A stretch of DNA of 64,000 bases. It comes from RBG-13-51-18 sp963739395. Its GTDB lineage: Bacteria; Chloroflexota; Dehalococcoidia; Dehalococcoidales; RBG-16-60-22. This document shows positions 24,120-31,754 of the stretch, piece after piece; the stretch's first letter is position 1; the number at the start of each line of letters is the position of its first letter. The translations under genes and the position numbers were made by a program. The notes under the pieces were generated by a model. It did not search any database, had not been told where the DNA came from, and saw only the letters and a list, made by a program, of their open reading frames with translations. Location: NCBI GenBank assembly GCA_963739395.1, contig CAVUAE010000001.1:1178001-1242000 (forward strand), in the 5' to 3' direction.

Positions 24120-24821
24120 ATGAAAAAATTCTTTTCCAACCCGTTGTGGTCGGTAACAATTTTTGTTTTAACTTTTACGCTAGGGCTTACTTGGGGAATT
24201 CCAGCCTTGATGGATATCTGGCAAACAGAACCAGAACTCATAACACTAGATAATACTACGGGAAATGCTTTAACCGTAAATGAAAAGTATATGTGGAATT
24301 TGAATATCAACGATGCTCTACTCGATAAACTCTATGAAGAAGCCTATAACCTGGCTGTTTTAGAAATACAGGACCCAAAGTTATCGGAGTTTGATATTGA
24401 TGTTTTCCCTTACTCTCCGTCGTCTAAAGTTAAGATAACTTATTGTTTTTATTCACAATTAGCAGATAGAGAGTTGGATTACGTTTTTTATGATAATCTA
24501 AGGATGATTTTAGAAAGAGATATATCAGGTGTATCAATTGTAAATAGGGTGACTTTTGATACCCATCCCTGGAAAACTGCCGATGGATGGGAGCTCTGTA
24601 TCAAAAAGGCGTGTAAAAGAATCGGCCCGCTAACCCCTGATAGTCACACGGGGTATTTAGTCTGGGTAGTCAATCAGCCAAAACTTACATGGCATATAAA
24701 TATAAATGATAGTGTGAATTGGCATTGGACTCTCTTTGAATGGAATGGCCAGGGAGACCCCGTATTAGTTAAACAATTTGGTGAAGACATCACTATAAGT
24801 CAATTAGTGTATTATCCTTAG
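24120..24821 (+). CDS. Hypothetical membrane-anchored or secreted protein
   Basis: 233 residues, not recognised. An N-terminal hydrophobic helix (WSVTIFVLTFTLGLTWGIPAL) acts as anchor or uncleaved signal. The rest is soluble, acidic and rich in aromatic residues, with three Cys near the middle (YCFYS, ELCIKKACKR). The DNA is visibly richer in A+T than the pyr genes on each side, there is no clear ribosome site, and repeats lie immediately upstream. It interrupts the pyr operon between pyrC and pyrK, so it is probably an insertion acquired with the repeats. Nothing suggests a role in pyrimidine synthesis. Confidence 0.6.
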   Translation: MKKFFSNPLWSVTIFVLTFTLGLTWGIPALMDIWQTEPELITLDNTTGNALTVNEKYMWNLNINDALLDKLYEEAYNLAVLEIQDPKLSEFDIDVFPYSPSSKVKITYCFYSQLADRELDYVFYDNLRMILERDISGVSIVNRVTFDTHPWKTADGWELCIKKACKRIGPLTPDSHTGYLVWVVNQPKLTWHININDSVNWHWTLFEWNGQGDPVLVKQFGEDITISQLVYYP

Positions 24822-24844
24822 TCATTTTCTAAACAGGAGTAATT

Positions 24845-25648
24845 ATGCATCAGCTAAAAGTCCCCATCCTCTCGGTAGTCGAAGCGATAAAGGGCGTCTA
24901 CCTTTTCCGTCTGGAGGCGCCGGAGATTGCTAAAGCCGCCAAGCCCGGTCAGTTCGTCATGGTGCGGTGCGGCAAAGAGACTATCCTGCCGCGACCCTTC
25001 AGTATAAATAGCGTCGATGGCTCGCAAATATCCCTGCTTATAAATATGGTGGGTAAAGGCACGGGGTGGCTAGCTAAAAAGAAAAAGGGCGATACGTTAG
25101 ATATCTTCGGTCCCTTGGGCAACGGCTTTGCCATCAATCCCAAGTCCAAGAATCTTTTACTGGTGGCGGGGGGCATAGGCATCGCTCCCTTGCGTTTCCT
25201 GGCGGAATGGGCGGCAGGCTTGGGCAAAAAAGTTACGCTCATTATAGGGGCGCAGTCACGCGAACACCTTTTGCCGGTCAACGCGCCGCAGTCCTTATAT
25301 AATAAAGGTATGTTGTCCGCCACTTTCCAAAGCGTTACTGCCACGGACGACGGCTCGGAAGGATTTAAGGGACTCGCCACCCAGCTTATTCCCCACTACC
25401 TTAAAAATATCGACCAGGTTTTCGCCTGCGGACCAGAAGCGATGTATAAGACGATGTCGAAGATGTCGGAGCTAAAAGGCAAAGACGTTCAGCTTTCTTT
25501 GGAGATAATGATGGGCTGTGGGATAGGCATCTGTTATGGCTGCACCATCAAAACGAAGAATGGCTTGAAACAGGTCTGTAAGGACGGGCCGGTATTCGGG
25601 ATGGGGGAGATAGAGATTTTTGACAACATTTCTCGGTCAGTCATATAA
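24845..25648 (+). CDS. pyrK: Dihydroorotate dehydrogenase electron transfer subunit
   Basis: 267 residues. The FAD-binding RPFSI follows an N-terminal barrel, the NAD-binding LVAGGIGIAPLRFLAEWA and FACGPEAMYKTM come next, and the 2Fe-2S ligands lie in MMGCGIGICYGCTIK plus QVC. PyrK carries electrons from a type 1B PyrD to NAD+. The partner pyrD is not in this window, which is unusual because the two are normally adjacent; a related NADH-ferredoxin or sulfide dehydrogenase subunit is a less likely alternative. Confidence 0.92.
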   Translation: MHQLKVPILSVVEAIKGVYLFRLEAPEIAKAAKPGQFVMVRCGKETILPRPFSINSVDGSQISLLINMVGKGTGWLAKKKKGDTLDIFGPLGNGFAINPKSKNLLLVAGGIGIAPLRFLAEWAAGLGKKVTLIIGAQSREHLLPVNAPQSLYNKGMLSATFQSVTATDDGSEGFKGLATQLIPHYLKNIDQVFACGPEAMYKTMSKMSELKGKDVQLSLEIMMGCGIGICYGCTIKTKNGLKQVCKDGPVFGMGEIEIFDNISRSVI

Positions 25649-25684
25649 TGAAATAGGAAAATATCACGCAAAGAGGTTTTAAAT

Positions 25685-25804
25685 ATGGCAAATATTGTCG
25701 GTAAGAGATATCGCTGCACCAAGTGCGGCGCCGAGATGATAATCACCAAGGGCGGCAACGGCACCATTACCTGCTGCGGTCAGCCCATGGAAATTAAGAA
25801 ATAA
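25685..25804 (+). CDS. Desulforedoxin-like zinc/iron ribbon protein, copy 1
   Basis: 39 residues: MANIVGKRYRCTKCG then GTITCCGQPMEIKK. The C-x2-C...CC pattern and CCGxPM ending are those of desulforedoxin, the N-terminal Fe(SCys)4 domain of desulfoferrodoxin. Such proteins are small electron carriers in anaerobes. It follows pyrK by 36 bp with AAGAGG upstream and precedes a second copy. Confidence 0.75.
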   Translation: MANIVGKRYRCTKCGAEMIITKGGNGTITCCGQPMEIKK

Positions 25805-25831
25805 ACATCACCGTTTGCAGGAGGTTATATC

Positions 25832-25975
25832 GTGGCAAGCCAACTAGGAAAAAGATATCGCTGTGCGAAATGCGGCACCGAAGCGCTTTGCACCAAAGCC
25901 GGCGAGGGTAAATTAACCTGTTGCGGCGAAGAAATGAAGATGCAGGAAGCTAAACCTATTCCTTCCTCGGACTAA
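25832..25975 (+). CDS. Desulforedoxin-like zinc/iron ribbon protein, copy 2
   Basis: 47 residues from GTG with a strong AGGAGG site. It repeats the plan of copy 1 (LGKRYRCAKCG, LTCCGEEM) but adds a fifth Cys at residue 20 (EALCTKAGEG) and has a longer charged tail. It probably arose by tandem duplication. A terminator follows 80 bp later. Confidence 0.72.
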   Translation: MASQLGKRYRCAKCGTEALCTKAGEGKLTCCGEEMKMQEAKPIPSSD

Positions 25976-25978
25976 TGG

Positions 25979-26047
25979 TTCGATAAACTCACCACAAGTA
26001 GTTCGATAAATTTATCCCGAGCTTGTCGAGGGACTCACCACAAGCTA
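25979..26047. repeat. Short intergenic repeat (TTCGATAAA / CTCACCACAAG units)
   Basis: TTCGATAAA and CTCACCACAAG each occur twice. The internal 17-mer CCCGAGCTTGTCGAGGG (26016-26032) is found in inverted orientation at 52600-52616 inside another repeat. Confidence 0.5.
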
Positions 26048-26054
26048 AACAATT

Positions 26055-26096
26055 GATGTACCGGTCGACTTTTTAACAGCCGGTACATCTTTTTTT
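26055..26096 (+). terminator. Rho-independent terminator after the desulforedoxin pair
   Basis: Stem GATGTACCGG/CCGGTACATC (26055-26064 and 26080-26089) followed by seven T. It ends the plus-strand pyr/desulforedoxin transcript before the convergent rpsT gene. Confidence 0.88.
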
Positions 26097-26112
26097 GACT
26101 GTGATTGTTTAG

Positions 26113-26412
26113 CTAGTCGGATTTTTTGGACTTGGATTCGGACTTCGGTTGTTTCGCGGCTTTATTCAACTTCGTTAGCAAACGTGACTTACGCCGCGCG
26201 GCGTTATTGGCGTGTAAAACCTTTTTTATCACCGCTTTATCCAGAGAACTGATGGCTTTCGCCACGGCTGCCTGCGCCGCTTTGATGTCGCCGGCGGCAA
26301 TTAAGCTTTCTGCTTTGGCGATGTCTGTTTTTACCTGACTTTGGGTTGATGTATTGCGCTTCTGCCTCCTAGCCGAGGCACGAGTCGCCTTTTCTGCTGA
26401 TTTATTTGCCAA
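26113..26412 (-). CDS. rpsT: 30S ribosomal protein S20
   Basis: 99 residues, highly basic and Ala-rich, with the S20 pattern: ANKSAEKATRASARRQKRN at the start, KVLHANNAARRKSRLL in the middle, and a Lys/Ser-rich tail somewhat longer than usual. It binds 16S rRNA early in 30S assembly. The start is TTG with GGAGG upstream. It is 13 bp downstream of relA on the same strand. Confidence 0.93.
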   Translation of the reverse strand: MANKSAEKATRASARRQKRNTSTQSQVKTDIAKAESLIAAGDIKAAQAAVAKAISSLDKAVIKKVLHANNAARRKSRLLTKLNKAAKQPKSESKSKKSD

Positions 26413-26425
26413 GATTTACCTCCAC

Positions 26426-28639
26426 TTATTTTTTCCTCGAGCCGATATCCTCGGCTTTTTTATGAACTACTGTTGTATCAGCGGGACTTTGTTTCGATGC
26501 ATCCTCGCCGATGCGGGTAACACTGATTATGCCTTTAACGGAATCTATTTTTTTCAAGATTTCGCTTAGCTGTGCCAAGCCCTTGGTCTGTAGAGTTAAA
26601 AATAAGGTAACGCGCTGGTGGGTGCCGTTGGCGAGATTCATCGACGTGATGTTAACTTTTTCTTCCGCTACAAGGGTACTGATGTCGCGCATCAAGCCTA
26701 CCCTGTCCCAGGCATCCACCTGGATTTTCACCGGATAAAGCAGGTCGCTTTGGCCCCACTCCACCGGTATAAGCCGCTCCTTTTCATCTTCATTAATAAC
26801 GTTATGGCAGTCCTTGCGGTGGATAGTTACACCGCGGCTCCGCGTAATGTAGCCGATTATTTTATCGCCGGGGACGGGATTACAGCACTGTCCTATGCTG
26901 GTCATCAGATCACCGACGCCCAGTACCTGCACGCCGGATGGCATAGTTTGATGAAGGATAACATGTTCTGTAACCTGTTCTGTTTTTTCTTCCTGGTCAG
27001 CGAGCTTTAAAACAATCTGGTGGGCAGTGATGCTACCGTTACCCACCGCCGCAATAAAGTCGTCCAGGTTTTTATAATTGAAAAGTTCCGCCAGCGCCTG
27101 ACGCTCCGTCTGTATGCCGAGGCGTCTCAACTCTTTATCCAGTATCTGTTTGCCGTGCTCGATACTTTCCGCCTTTTCACGCTTGTTAAACCACTGGCGG
27201 ATTTTATTTCTAGCATGGGTGGTATGGACAAAGCCAAGATTAGGATTTAACCAGTCCAGACTAGGACCCCGCGGCGCTTTGGATGAGACGATTTCAATAA
27301 TGTCGCCGTTTTTTAATTGATAATTTAAGGGTACTAGCTTGCCGTTAATTTTCGCCCCAATGCAGCGGTGTCCCAGGTCGGTATGTACGCGGTAGGCAAA
27401 ATCTAGAGGGGTGGAGCCTTTGGGGAGGTCTTTTATTTCACCGCGTGGTGTATAAACAAAGACCTGGTCGATGAAGATATCCGTTTTAACTGTTTCTAAA
27501 AACTCCTCGGCGCCGGAGAGCTCGCGGTGCCACTCGATGAGCCGACGCAGCCAGCCTACTTTATCCTCGAATTCCAGGTCATGTTTGCCGCCTTCTTTGT
27601 AATGCCAGTGGGCAGCGACGCCGTATTCGGCAGTACGGTGCATTTCTCGGGTACGGATTTGCACTTCCAACGGGGTGGTGCCGAAACACATCACCGCCGT
27701 ATGTAAAGCCTGGTAACCGTTGGGCTTGGCACTGGCAATGTAGTCATCAAAGGTGCCGGTTACGGGACGCCAGAGACTATGAAGAATACCGACGGCGCCA
27801 TAACAGTCCTCCTTGCTTTCCACGATAACCCTTAACGCCAGCAGGTCGTATATCTCATCGAAGTGTTTACCCAGCGCCAGATATTTCTCCATTTTCTGAT
27901 GGAGACTGTAAATATGCTTGGGTCGACCGGATATATCGGCGGCAATGTCCACTTTCTCCAGTTCTTTTTTTAAAATTTTAATCGCCCGGTTGATGAACTT
28001 CTCGCGCTCGGTACGTTTAACATCAATCAAACGGGCGATACGCTGGTATTCCCTGGGTTGTAGATACCTGAAGGCAAGGTCTTCCAGCTGCCACTTAAGC
28101 TCCCATATGCCGAGGCGGTGTGCCAGCGGTGCGAATATATCTAAAGTTTCCTGGGCGTTCTTAAGCTGGCGTTCTTTGGGGAGGGGGTCCAGCGTGCGCA
28201 TATTGTGGAGTCGGTCAGCCAGTTTAATAAAGACGACACGTACATCCTCCGCCATAGCCACCAGCATTTTCCGGAGATTTTCCGCTTGCGAGGCACTGGT
28301 CGTGGTTCCGGGCGTGGATAAGGTGACTTTGCCCAATTTAGTGACGCCATCAACCAGCTTAGCTATTTCGGCGCCGAACTTTTCCTCAATATCTTTAATT
28401 GGTAGGCCTGTATCCTCGGGAATATCATGCAGCAAAGCTGCCGCGAGAGAACTGGTATCAAGCTGTAGTTCTGCTAAAATGTAAGCCGTCTGGAGGGGAT
28501 GCTCCATAAAGGGGTCACCGGTAAGCCGTACCTGCCCCTTATGCTTCTCCGCGGCAAACTCATATGCCTCTTTCAAAACCGGCAGTTTATCCGGCGGCAG
28601 GTATTCCTTGGCTTTTTCCAGTAACCGATTGAATTCCAT
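26426..28639 (-). CDS. relA: Bifunctional (p)ppGpp synthetase/hydrolase, RelA/SpoT family
   Basis: 737 residues from the ATG at 28639 (a TTG 21 bp upstream would add seven residues; neither has a good ribosome site). In order: an HD hydrolase domain (AAALLHDIPEDTG), synthetase domain (YDLLALRVIV, KPNGYQALHTAV), TGS domain (VFVYTPRGEIKDLPKGSTPLDFAY), a helical/zinc region (CCNPVPGDKIIGYITRSRGV) and a C-terminal ACT domain. The intact HD motif and single copy in the window suggest both synthesis and breakdown of the alarmone. It is probably cotranscribed with rpsT. Confidence 0.95.
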   Translation of the reverse strand: MEFNRLLEKAKEYLPPDKLPVLKEAYEFAAEKHKGQVRLTGDPFMEHPLQTAYILAELQLDTSSLAAALLHDIPEDTGLPIKDIEEKFGAEIAKLVDGVTKLGKVTLSTPGTTTSASQAENLRKMLVAMAEDVRVVFIKLADRLHNMRTLDPLPKERQLKNAQETLDIFAPLAHRLGIWELKWQLEDLAFRYLQPREYQRIARLIDVKRTEREKFINRAIKILKKELEKVDIAADISGRPKHIYSLHQKMEKYLALGKHFDEIYDLLALRVIVESKEDCYGAVGILHSLWRPVTGTFDDYIASAKPNGYQALHTAVMCFGTTPLEVQIRTREMHRTAEYGVAAHWHYKEGGKHDLEFEDKVGWLRRLIEWHRELSGAEEFLETVKTDIFIDQVFVYTPRGEIKDLPKGSTPLDFAYRVHTDLGHRCIGAKINGKLVPLNYQLKNGDIIEIVSSKAPRGPSLDWLNPNLGFVHTTHARNKIRQWFNKREKAESIEHGKQILDKELRRLGIQTERQALAELFNYKNLDDFIAAVGNGSITAHQIVLKLADQEEKTEQVTEHVILHQTMPSGVQVLGVGDLMTSIGQCCNPVPGDKIIGYITRSRGVTIHRKDCHNVINEDEKERLIPVEWGQSDLLYPVKIQVDAWDRVGLMRDISTLVAEEKVNITSMNLANGTHQRVTLFLTLQTKGLAQLSEILKKIDSVKGIISVTRIGEDASKQSPADTTVVHKKAEDIGSRKK

Positions 28640-28660
28640 GTTATTCTTATTATATATCAA

Positions 28661-29007
28661 GTAGTCTAGAAAAGGATAAGGAGCAAGCAGTTGGATGTTA
28701 CCATTTACCGATCTCGCAGCACTGGCTAAATAGGTTGATATTTTATAATTTCAATGGATGTTTCGGAATTATTGTTAAAAAGTTTTTACGGGACATAAGG
28801 ATTTTTTATATCTTAAAGATTGTGTGAGAATTATTAAGAAAATGTATAAAAAAATGAGATATTAGTAATTTCTACTAATAGATTGTTCTTACATATATTA
28901 TGAGTAACGATATACGAAATAGTTCGTACATGAAACTTAAATATATTTACTTTAACCCCCACAGAACGTATTTGCCAGGTATTATAAAATAGAGTTAAAT
29001 TAGTATT
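28661..29007. other. AT-rich intergenic region between relA and hicA-like genes
   Basis: About 350 bp of very AT-rich DNA without a convincing gene, repeat or terminator. It must contain the divergent promoters for relA and the HicA-like gene, but I could not place either with confidence. Confidence 0.4.
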
Positions 29008-29268
29008 ATGACTCCCGATAAAAAACTTCCACGGATAAAAGGAAAACAACTAATTCGTCTAGCGGTTAAAGATGGTTGGATTGTTAAAAGACGCGCCAGA
29101 CATGGTATAGCTTTGTCCAAAAAGTTCCCTGATCGAGCTAGGGTAACTGTGATTCCTGATACACGCGCAGAACTTGATGAAGGAACGTTATCAGCAATAA
29201 TTGGACCTAAACAAATGGGTATAGGTAAAGAAGGTTTGTTTAAGCTAATCGATAGATATGGCGTATGA
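29008..29268 (+). CDS. HicA-like mRNA interferase (toxin-like protein)
   Basis: 86 residues with the HicA/YcfA double-stranded-RNA-binding-like fold pattern: KGKQLIRLAVKDGWIVKRR, the active-site region RARHGIALSK with His, then VTVIPDTRAELDEGTLSAII. Typical HicA has G-S-H-H at the active site; here it is A-R-H-G, still with one His. HicA toxins cleave mRNA and are neutralised by HicB. The candidate partner lies on the opposite strand, 2 bp away. Confidence 0.75.
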   Translation: MTPDKKLPRIKGKQLIRLAVKDGWIVKRRARHGIALSKKFPDRARVTVIPDTRAELDEGTLSAIIGPKQMGIGKEGLFKLIDRYGV

Positions 29269-29270
29269 TA

Positions 29271-29588
29271 TTACGCGGCGCTTAGAGCCGGAATCGGTTG
29301 AATAAGCGGTTCGATAAATATTTCTCTGTTGATCGGTAGGCATACGGTAATACTATCCCGGGGTTTTTCTTGATACAACTGGATATTATTCTCTTTAAAG
29401 AAACGTTCCCGTTCCCCAACATCCTCTAGAGTATTGAGATGTAAAAATATAGCTTCCTTGAGCCGCTGGTCGGCTTCAGGTAAAGACCGACCAAAGGTAG
29501 CTGTGCCAAGCTCTTCACAATATGCCGTCCAGCGTCTATCCTGTTTTTGGAATTTTAGAGTTAAAACCACATACCCTCTTGTTTTCAC
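29271..29588 (-). CDS. HicB-like antitoxin domain protein
   Basis: 105 residues. The N-terminal part fits the HicB partial RNase H-like fold: DRRWTAYCEELGTATFGRSL followed by EADQRLKEAIFLHLN. No ribbon-helix-helix or helix-turn-helix domain is seen at the C-terminus, which ends in an Ile/Pro-rich tail, so it may not autoregulate. It is convergent with the HicA-like gene, whereas known hicAB pairs are codirectional. It may be a true partner in an unusual arrangement or an unrelated HicB-fold protein. Confidence 0.7.
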   Translation of the reverse strand: MKTRGYVVLTLKFQKQDRRWTAYCEELGTATFGRSLPEADQRLKEAIFLHLNTLEDVGERERFFKENNIQLYQEKPRDSITVCLPINREIFIEPLIQPIPALSAA

Positions 29589-29763
29589 AAGAACCTCCCA
29601 CCAAGCTTTATCCTACTTGTATTCTATCACGGTAAAAAAAGGAGTACAAATTTTGTACAATTATTGAACTACAAGGGGAGGCTATTTGTCAAGTATTATT
29701 TAACATAGTTTTTATGAGGGTTAGCTACCAACTTTGGTATTTGGGATTTCTATCTCCCTTATC

Positions 29764-29793
29764 TTGCGCTCTCATGCTATAATAAACTATAAT
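29764..29793 (+). promoter_or_regulatory. tRNA promoter
   Basis: TTGCGC (29764-29769), 18-bp spacer, TATAAT (29788-29793). The start point would lie a few nt before the tRNA-Trp 5' end. Confidence 0.5.
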
Positions 29794-29804
29794 TTTCTAG
29801 ACAC

Positions 29805-29880
29805 AGGGGTGTAGCTCAGTTGGTAGAGCAGCGGTCTCCAAAACCGCCGGTCGTGGGTTCGAGCCCTGCCACCCCTGCCA
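29805..29880 (+). tRNA. tRNA-Trp (CCA)
   Basis: 76 nt cloverleaf. The acceptor stem AGGGGTG/CACCCCT, D arm GCTCAGTTGGTAGAGC, anticodon stem GCGGT/ACCGC with loop CTCCAAA (anticodon CCA), and T arm with GGTTCGAGCC are visible. The 3' CCA is encoded. Confidence 0.97.
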
Positions 29881-29893
29881 TTTTTTTTATCGA

Positions 29894-29981
29894 GCCGAGG
29901 TGGTGGAATCTGGTAGACACGCCATCTTGAGGGGGTGGTGAGCGTAAGCTCGTCGGGGTTCAAATCCCCGCCTCGGCACCA
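29894..29981 (+). tRNA. tRNA-Leu (GAG)
   Basis: 88 nt with a long variable arm (GAGCGTAAGCTC). The acceptor stem GCCGAGG/CCTCGGC pairs fully, the anticodon stem is CCATC/GGTGG with loop TTGAGGG giving anticodon GAG, and the T loop contains GGTTCAAATCC. CCA is encoded. It is 13 bp after tRNA-Trp and likely cotranscribed. Confidence 0.96.
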
Positions 29982-29984
29982 GCC

Positions 29985-30010
29985 AAGTCCTTTCTTAACG
30001 GGAAGGACTT
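29985..30010 (+). terminator. Possible terminator hairpin after the tRNAs
   Basis: Stem AAGTCCTT/AAGGACTT (29985-29992 and 30003-30010). No T run follows directly, so intrinsic termination is doubtful; it may be a processing or stabilising hairpin. Confidence 0.4.
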
Positions 30011-30090
30011 ATCTATTAAAAAACTACCTTACCCCTTCCCCTTATCAGACTTAACATAGTAAAATATAATCCTAAACAGGATAAACGAAA

Positions 30091-31635
30091 ATGAACCAAT
30101 ACGACTATATTATCGTGGGGAGTGGCATCGGTGGACTTTATACCGCTCTGTTGGCTAAAGAACGGGGCAGTGTTCTAGTTGTCACCAAGGGTAGTATCGA
30201 TGATTGTAATACCAGACATGCTCAAGGCGGTATCGCCGCAGCAATCGGCGTGAATGATACGCCCGAGCTACATATAAAAGATACGCTTGCTGCCGGCGAT
30301 GGTCTATGTGATGAAGAGGCGGTGAATATTCTCGTGAGGGAAGCGCCAGCCCGCATCGCTGACCTCGTACATTATCGCGTACCGTTTGATACGATAGACG
30401 GTGAAATTGCTTTAACCATGGAGGCGGCGCATAGCGTACCGCGCATACTTCATGCCGGAGGCGACGCTACCGGCGAGCATATTGAATTAACTCTAAGTAA
30501 AAAGGTGCGGGACGCCGGAATTCAAGTGCTGGAAAACTTTTTAGCTACAGAAATTTTTGTGGAAAAAGGAAAAGTTACCGGTATCAAGGCTGTTGACTGC
30601 CGCACAGGCACCACTGAAGATTTTAAATGTCGTTTCCTCATTTTGGCTACCGGCGGCGCTGGGCAACTATTTAGGTTTAATACAAACTCAAATATCGCCA
30701 CCGGTGACGGAGTGTCGCTGGCTTTTAATGCTGGCGCCGAGATAGTGGATATGGAGTTTTTCCAGTTTCACCCGACGGCTCTGCGTATGCCTGGCGCACC
30801 GGCTTTTCTTATCTCGGAGGCTGTCAGGGGTGAGGGGGGCATACTCCGCAATGCTAAAGGCAATCGTTTTATGGTCGATTACCATGAAAAAGCCGATTTA
30901 GCCCCCAGGGATGTCGTGGCTCGAAGCATCTTGAATGAGATGAAGAAAGCTGGCACGGAAAAGGTGTATCTTGACGTCACCCATTTACCGCCCCATGTTA
31001 TTACCACCCGTTTCCCTCATATTTATCGTTTTTGTCTTGACCGCGGTCTGGATATAACGAAAAACCAAATACCAGTAGCGCCCGCGGCACATTATATGAT
31101 AGGCGGCGTTAAAACTAACAGCTGGGGGGAGACGAATATCAGCGGGTTATTCGCCACGGGCGAGGTAGCCTGTACCGGCGTTCATGGAGCTAACCGTTTA
31201 GCTTCAAACTCCCTGCTGGAAGCGATTGTCTTCAGCAAGAGAATAATCGAGAGGACAGAAGGTAAAAAAGCTAAAGAAAAAGCCGCTACCGACGTCCAGA
31301 TAAAAGATATGTATGTATCTCTTAGCGACAGACCGGCACCCAAGACCTTACCTCCGCCGAGTTTAACTCTGCTTCAGCAGCTGCTTTGGGACAAAGCCGG
31401 TATTATACGGGATAAAGATGGATTGAATCAGGCGGCTGGCATTCTGGCAGGTTGGCAGAGTTCACTACCCCAACCTACAGACCAGGCTTCGTACGAGCTA
31501 CAAAATCTGGTATTAACTGGACGGCTTTTAACCGAGGCGGCGTATATCCGGGAAGAAAGCCGGGGGGCTCATTTCCGCTCCGATTTTCCCCAAAGTTTGT
31601 CGAAGTGGCAATGCCACATAATCTGGAAAAGGTAG
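30091..31635 (+). CDS. nadB: L-aspartate oxidase
   Basis: 514 residues. FAD-binding YIIVGSGIGGLYTALLAKERG starts the protein, then RHAQGGIAAAIG, the substrate-binding GGDATGEHIE and HFHPTA-like FFQFHPTALRMPG, and ATGEVACTGVHGANRLASNSLLE at the second flavin contact. The C-terminus has RESRGAHFRSDFP, usual for NadB and the fumarate reductase family. It makes iminoaspartate for NAD synthesis. In an anaerobe fumarate would be the electron acceptor. nadA and nadC are not adjacent. Confidence 0.94.
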   Translation: MNQYDYIIVGSGIGGLYTALLAKERGSVLVVTKGSIDDCNTRHAQGGIAAAIGVNDTPELHIKDTLAAGDGLCDEEAVNILVREAPARIADLVHYRVPFDTIDGEIALTMEAAHSVPRILHAGGDATGEHIELTLSKKVRDAGIQVLENFLATEIFVEKGKVTGIKAVDCRTGTTEDFKCRFLILATGGAGQLFRFNTNSNIATGDGVSLAFNAGAEIVDMEFFQFHPTALRMPGAPAFLISEAVRGEGGILRNAKGNRFMVDYHEKADLAPRDVVARSILNEMKKAGTEKVYLDVTHLPPHVITTRFPHIYRFCLDRGLDITKNQIPVAPAAHYMIGGVKTNSWGETNISGLFATGEVACTGVHGANRLASNSLLEAIVFSKRIIERTEGKKAKEKAATDVQIKDMYVSLSDRPAPKTLPPPSLTLLQQLLWDKAGIIRDKDGLNQAAGILAGWQSSLPQPTDQASYELQNLVLTGRLLTEAAYIREESRGAHFRSDFPQSLSKWQCHIIWKR

Positions 31636-31754
31636 GCAGATTGTTAACATATTACTAATAGCTTCACCGCCGTCACAAGTGATATTTGAAAAGAAACCAC
31701 TAATGCATTATAAATATAGAGTGCGAAAAATTTATAAGATAAGGGGATACTATC

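Noticed and set aside
25832..25975. Second desulforedoxin-like gene as part of a desulfoferrodoxin (superoxide reductase)
   Set aside because: The frame stops after the small ribbon domain; the catalytic superoxide reductase domain with its His ligands is absent.
28834..29049. Open frame of 71 codons on the minus strand before the HicA-like gene
   Set aside because: Low-complexity AT-rich translation with no ribosome site and overlap with the HicA-like start.
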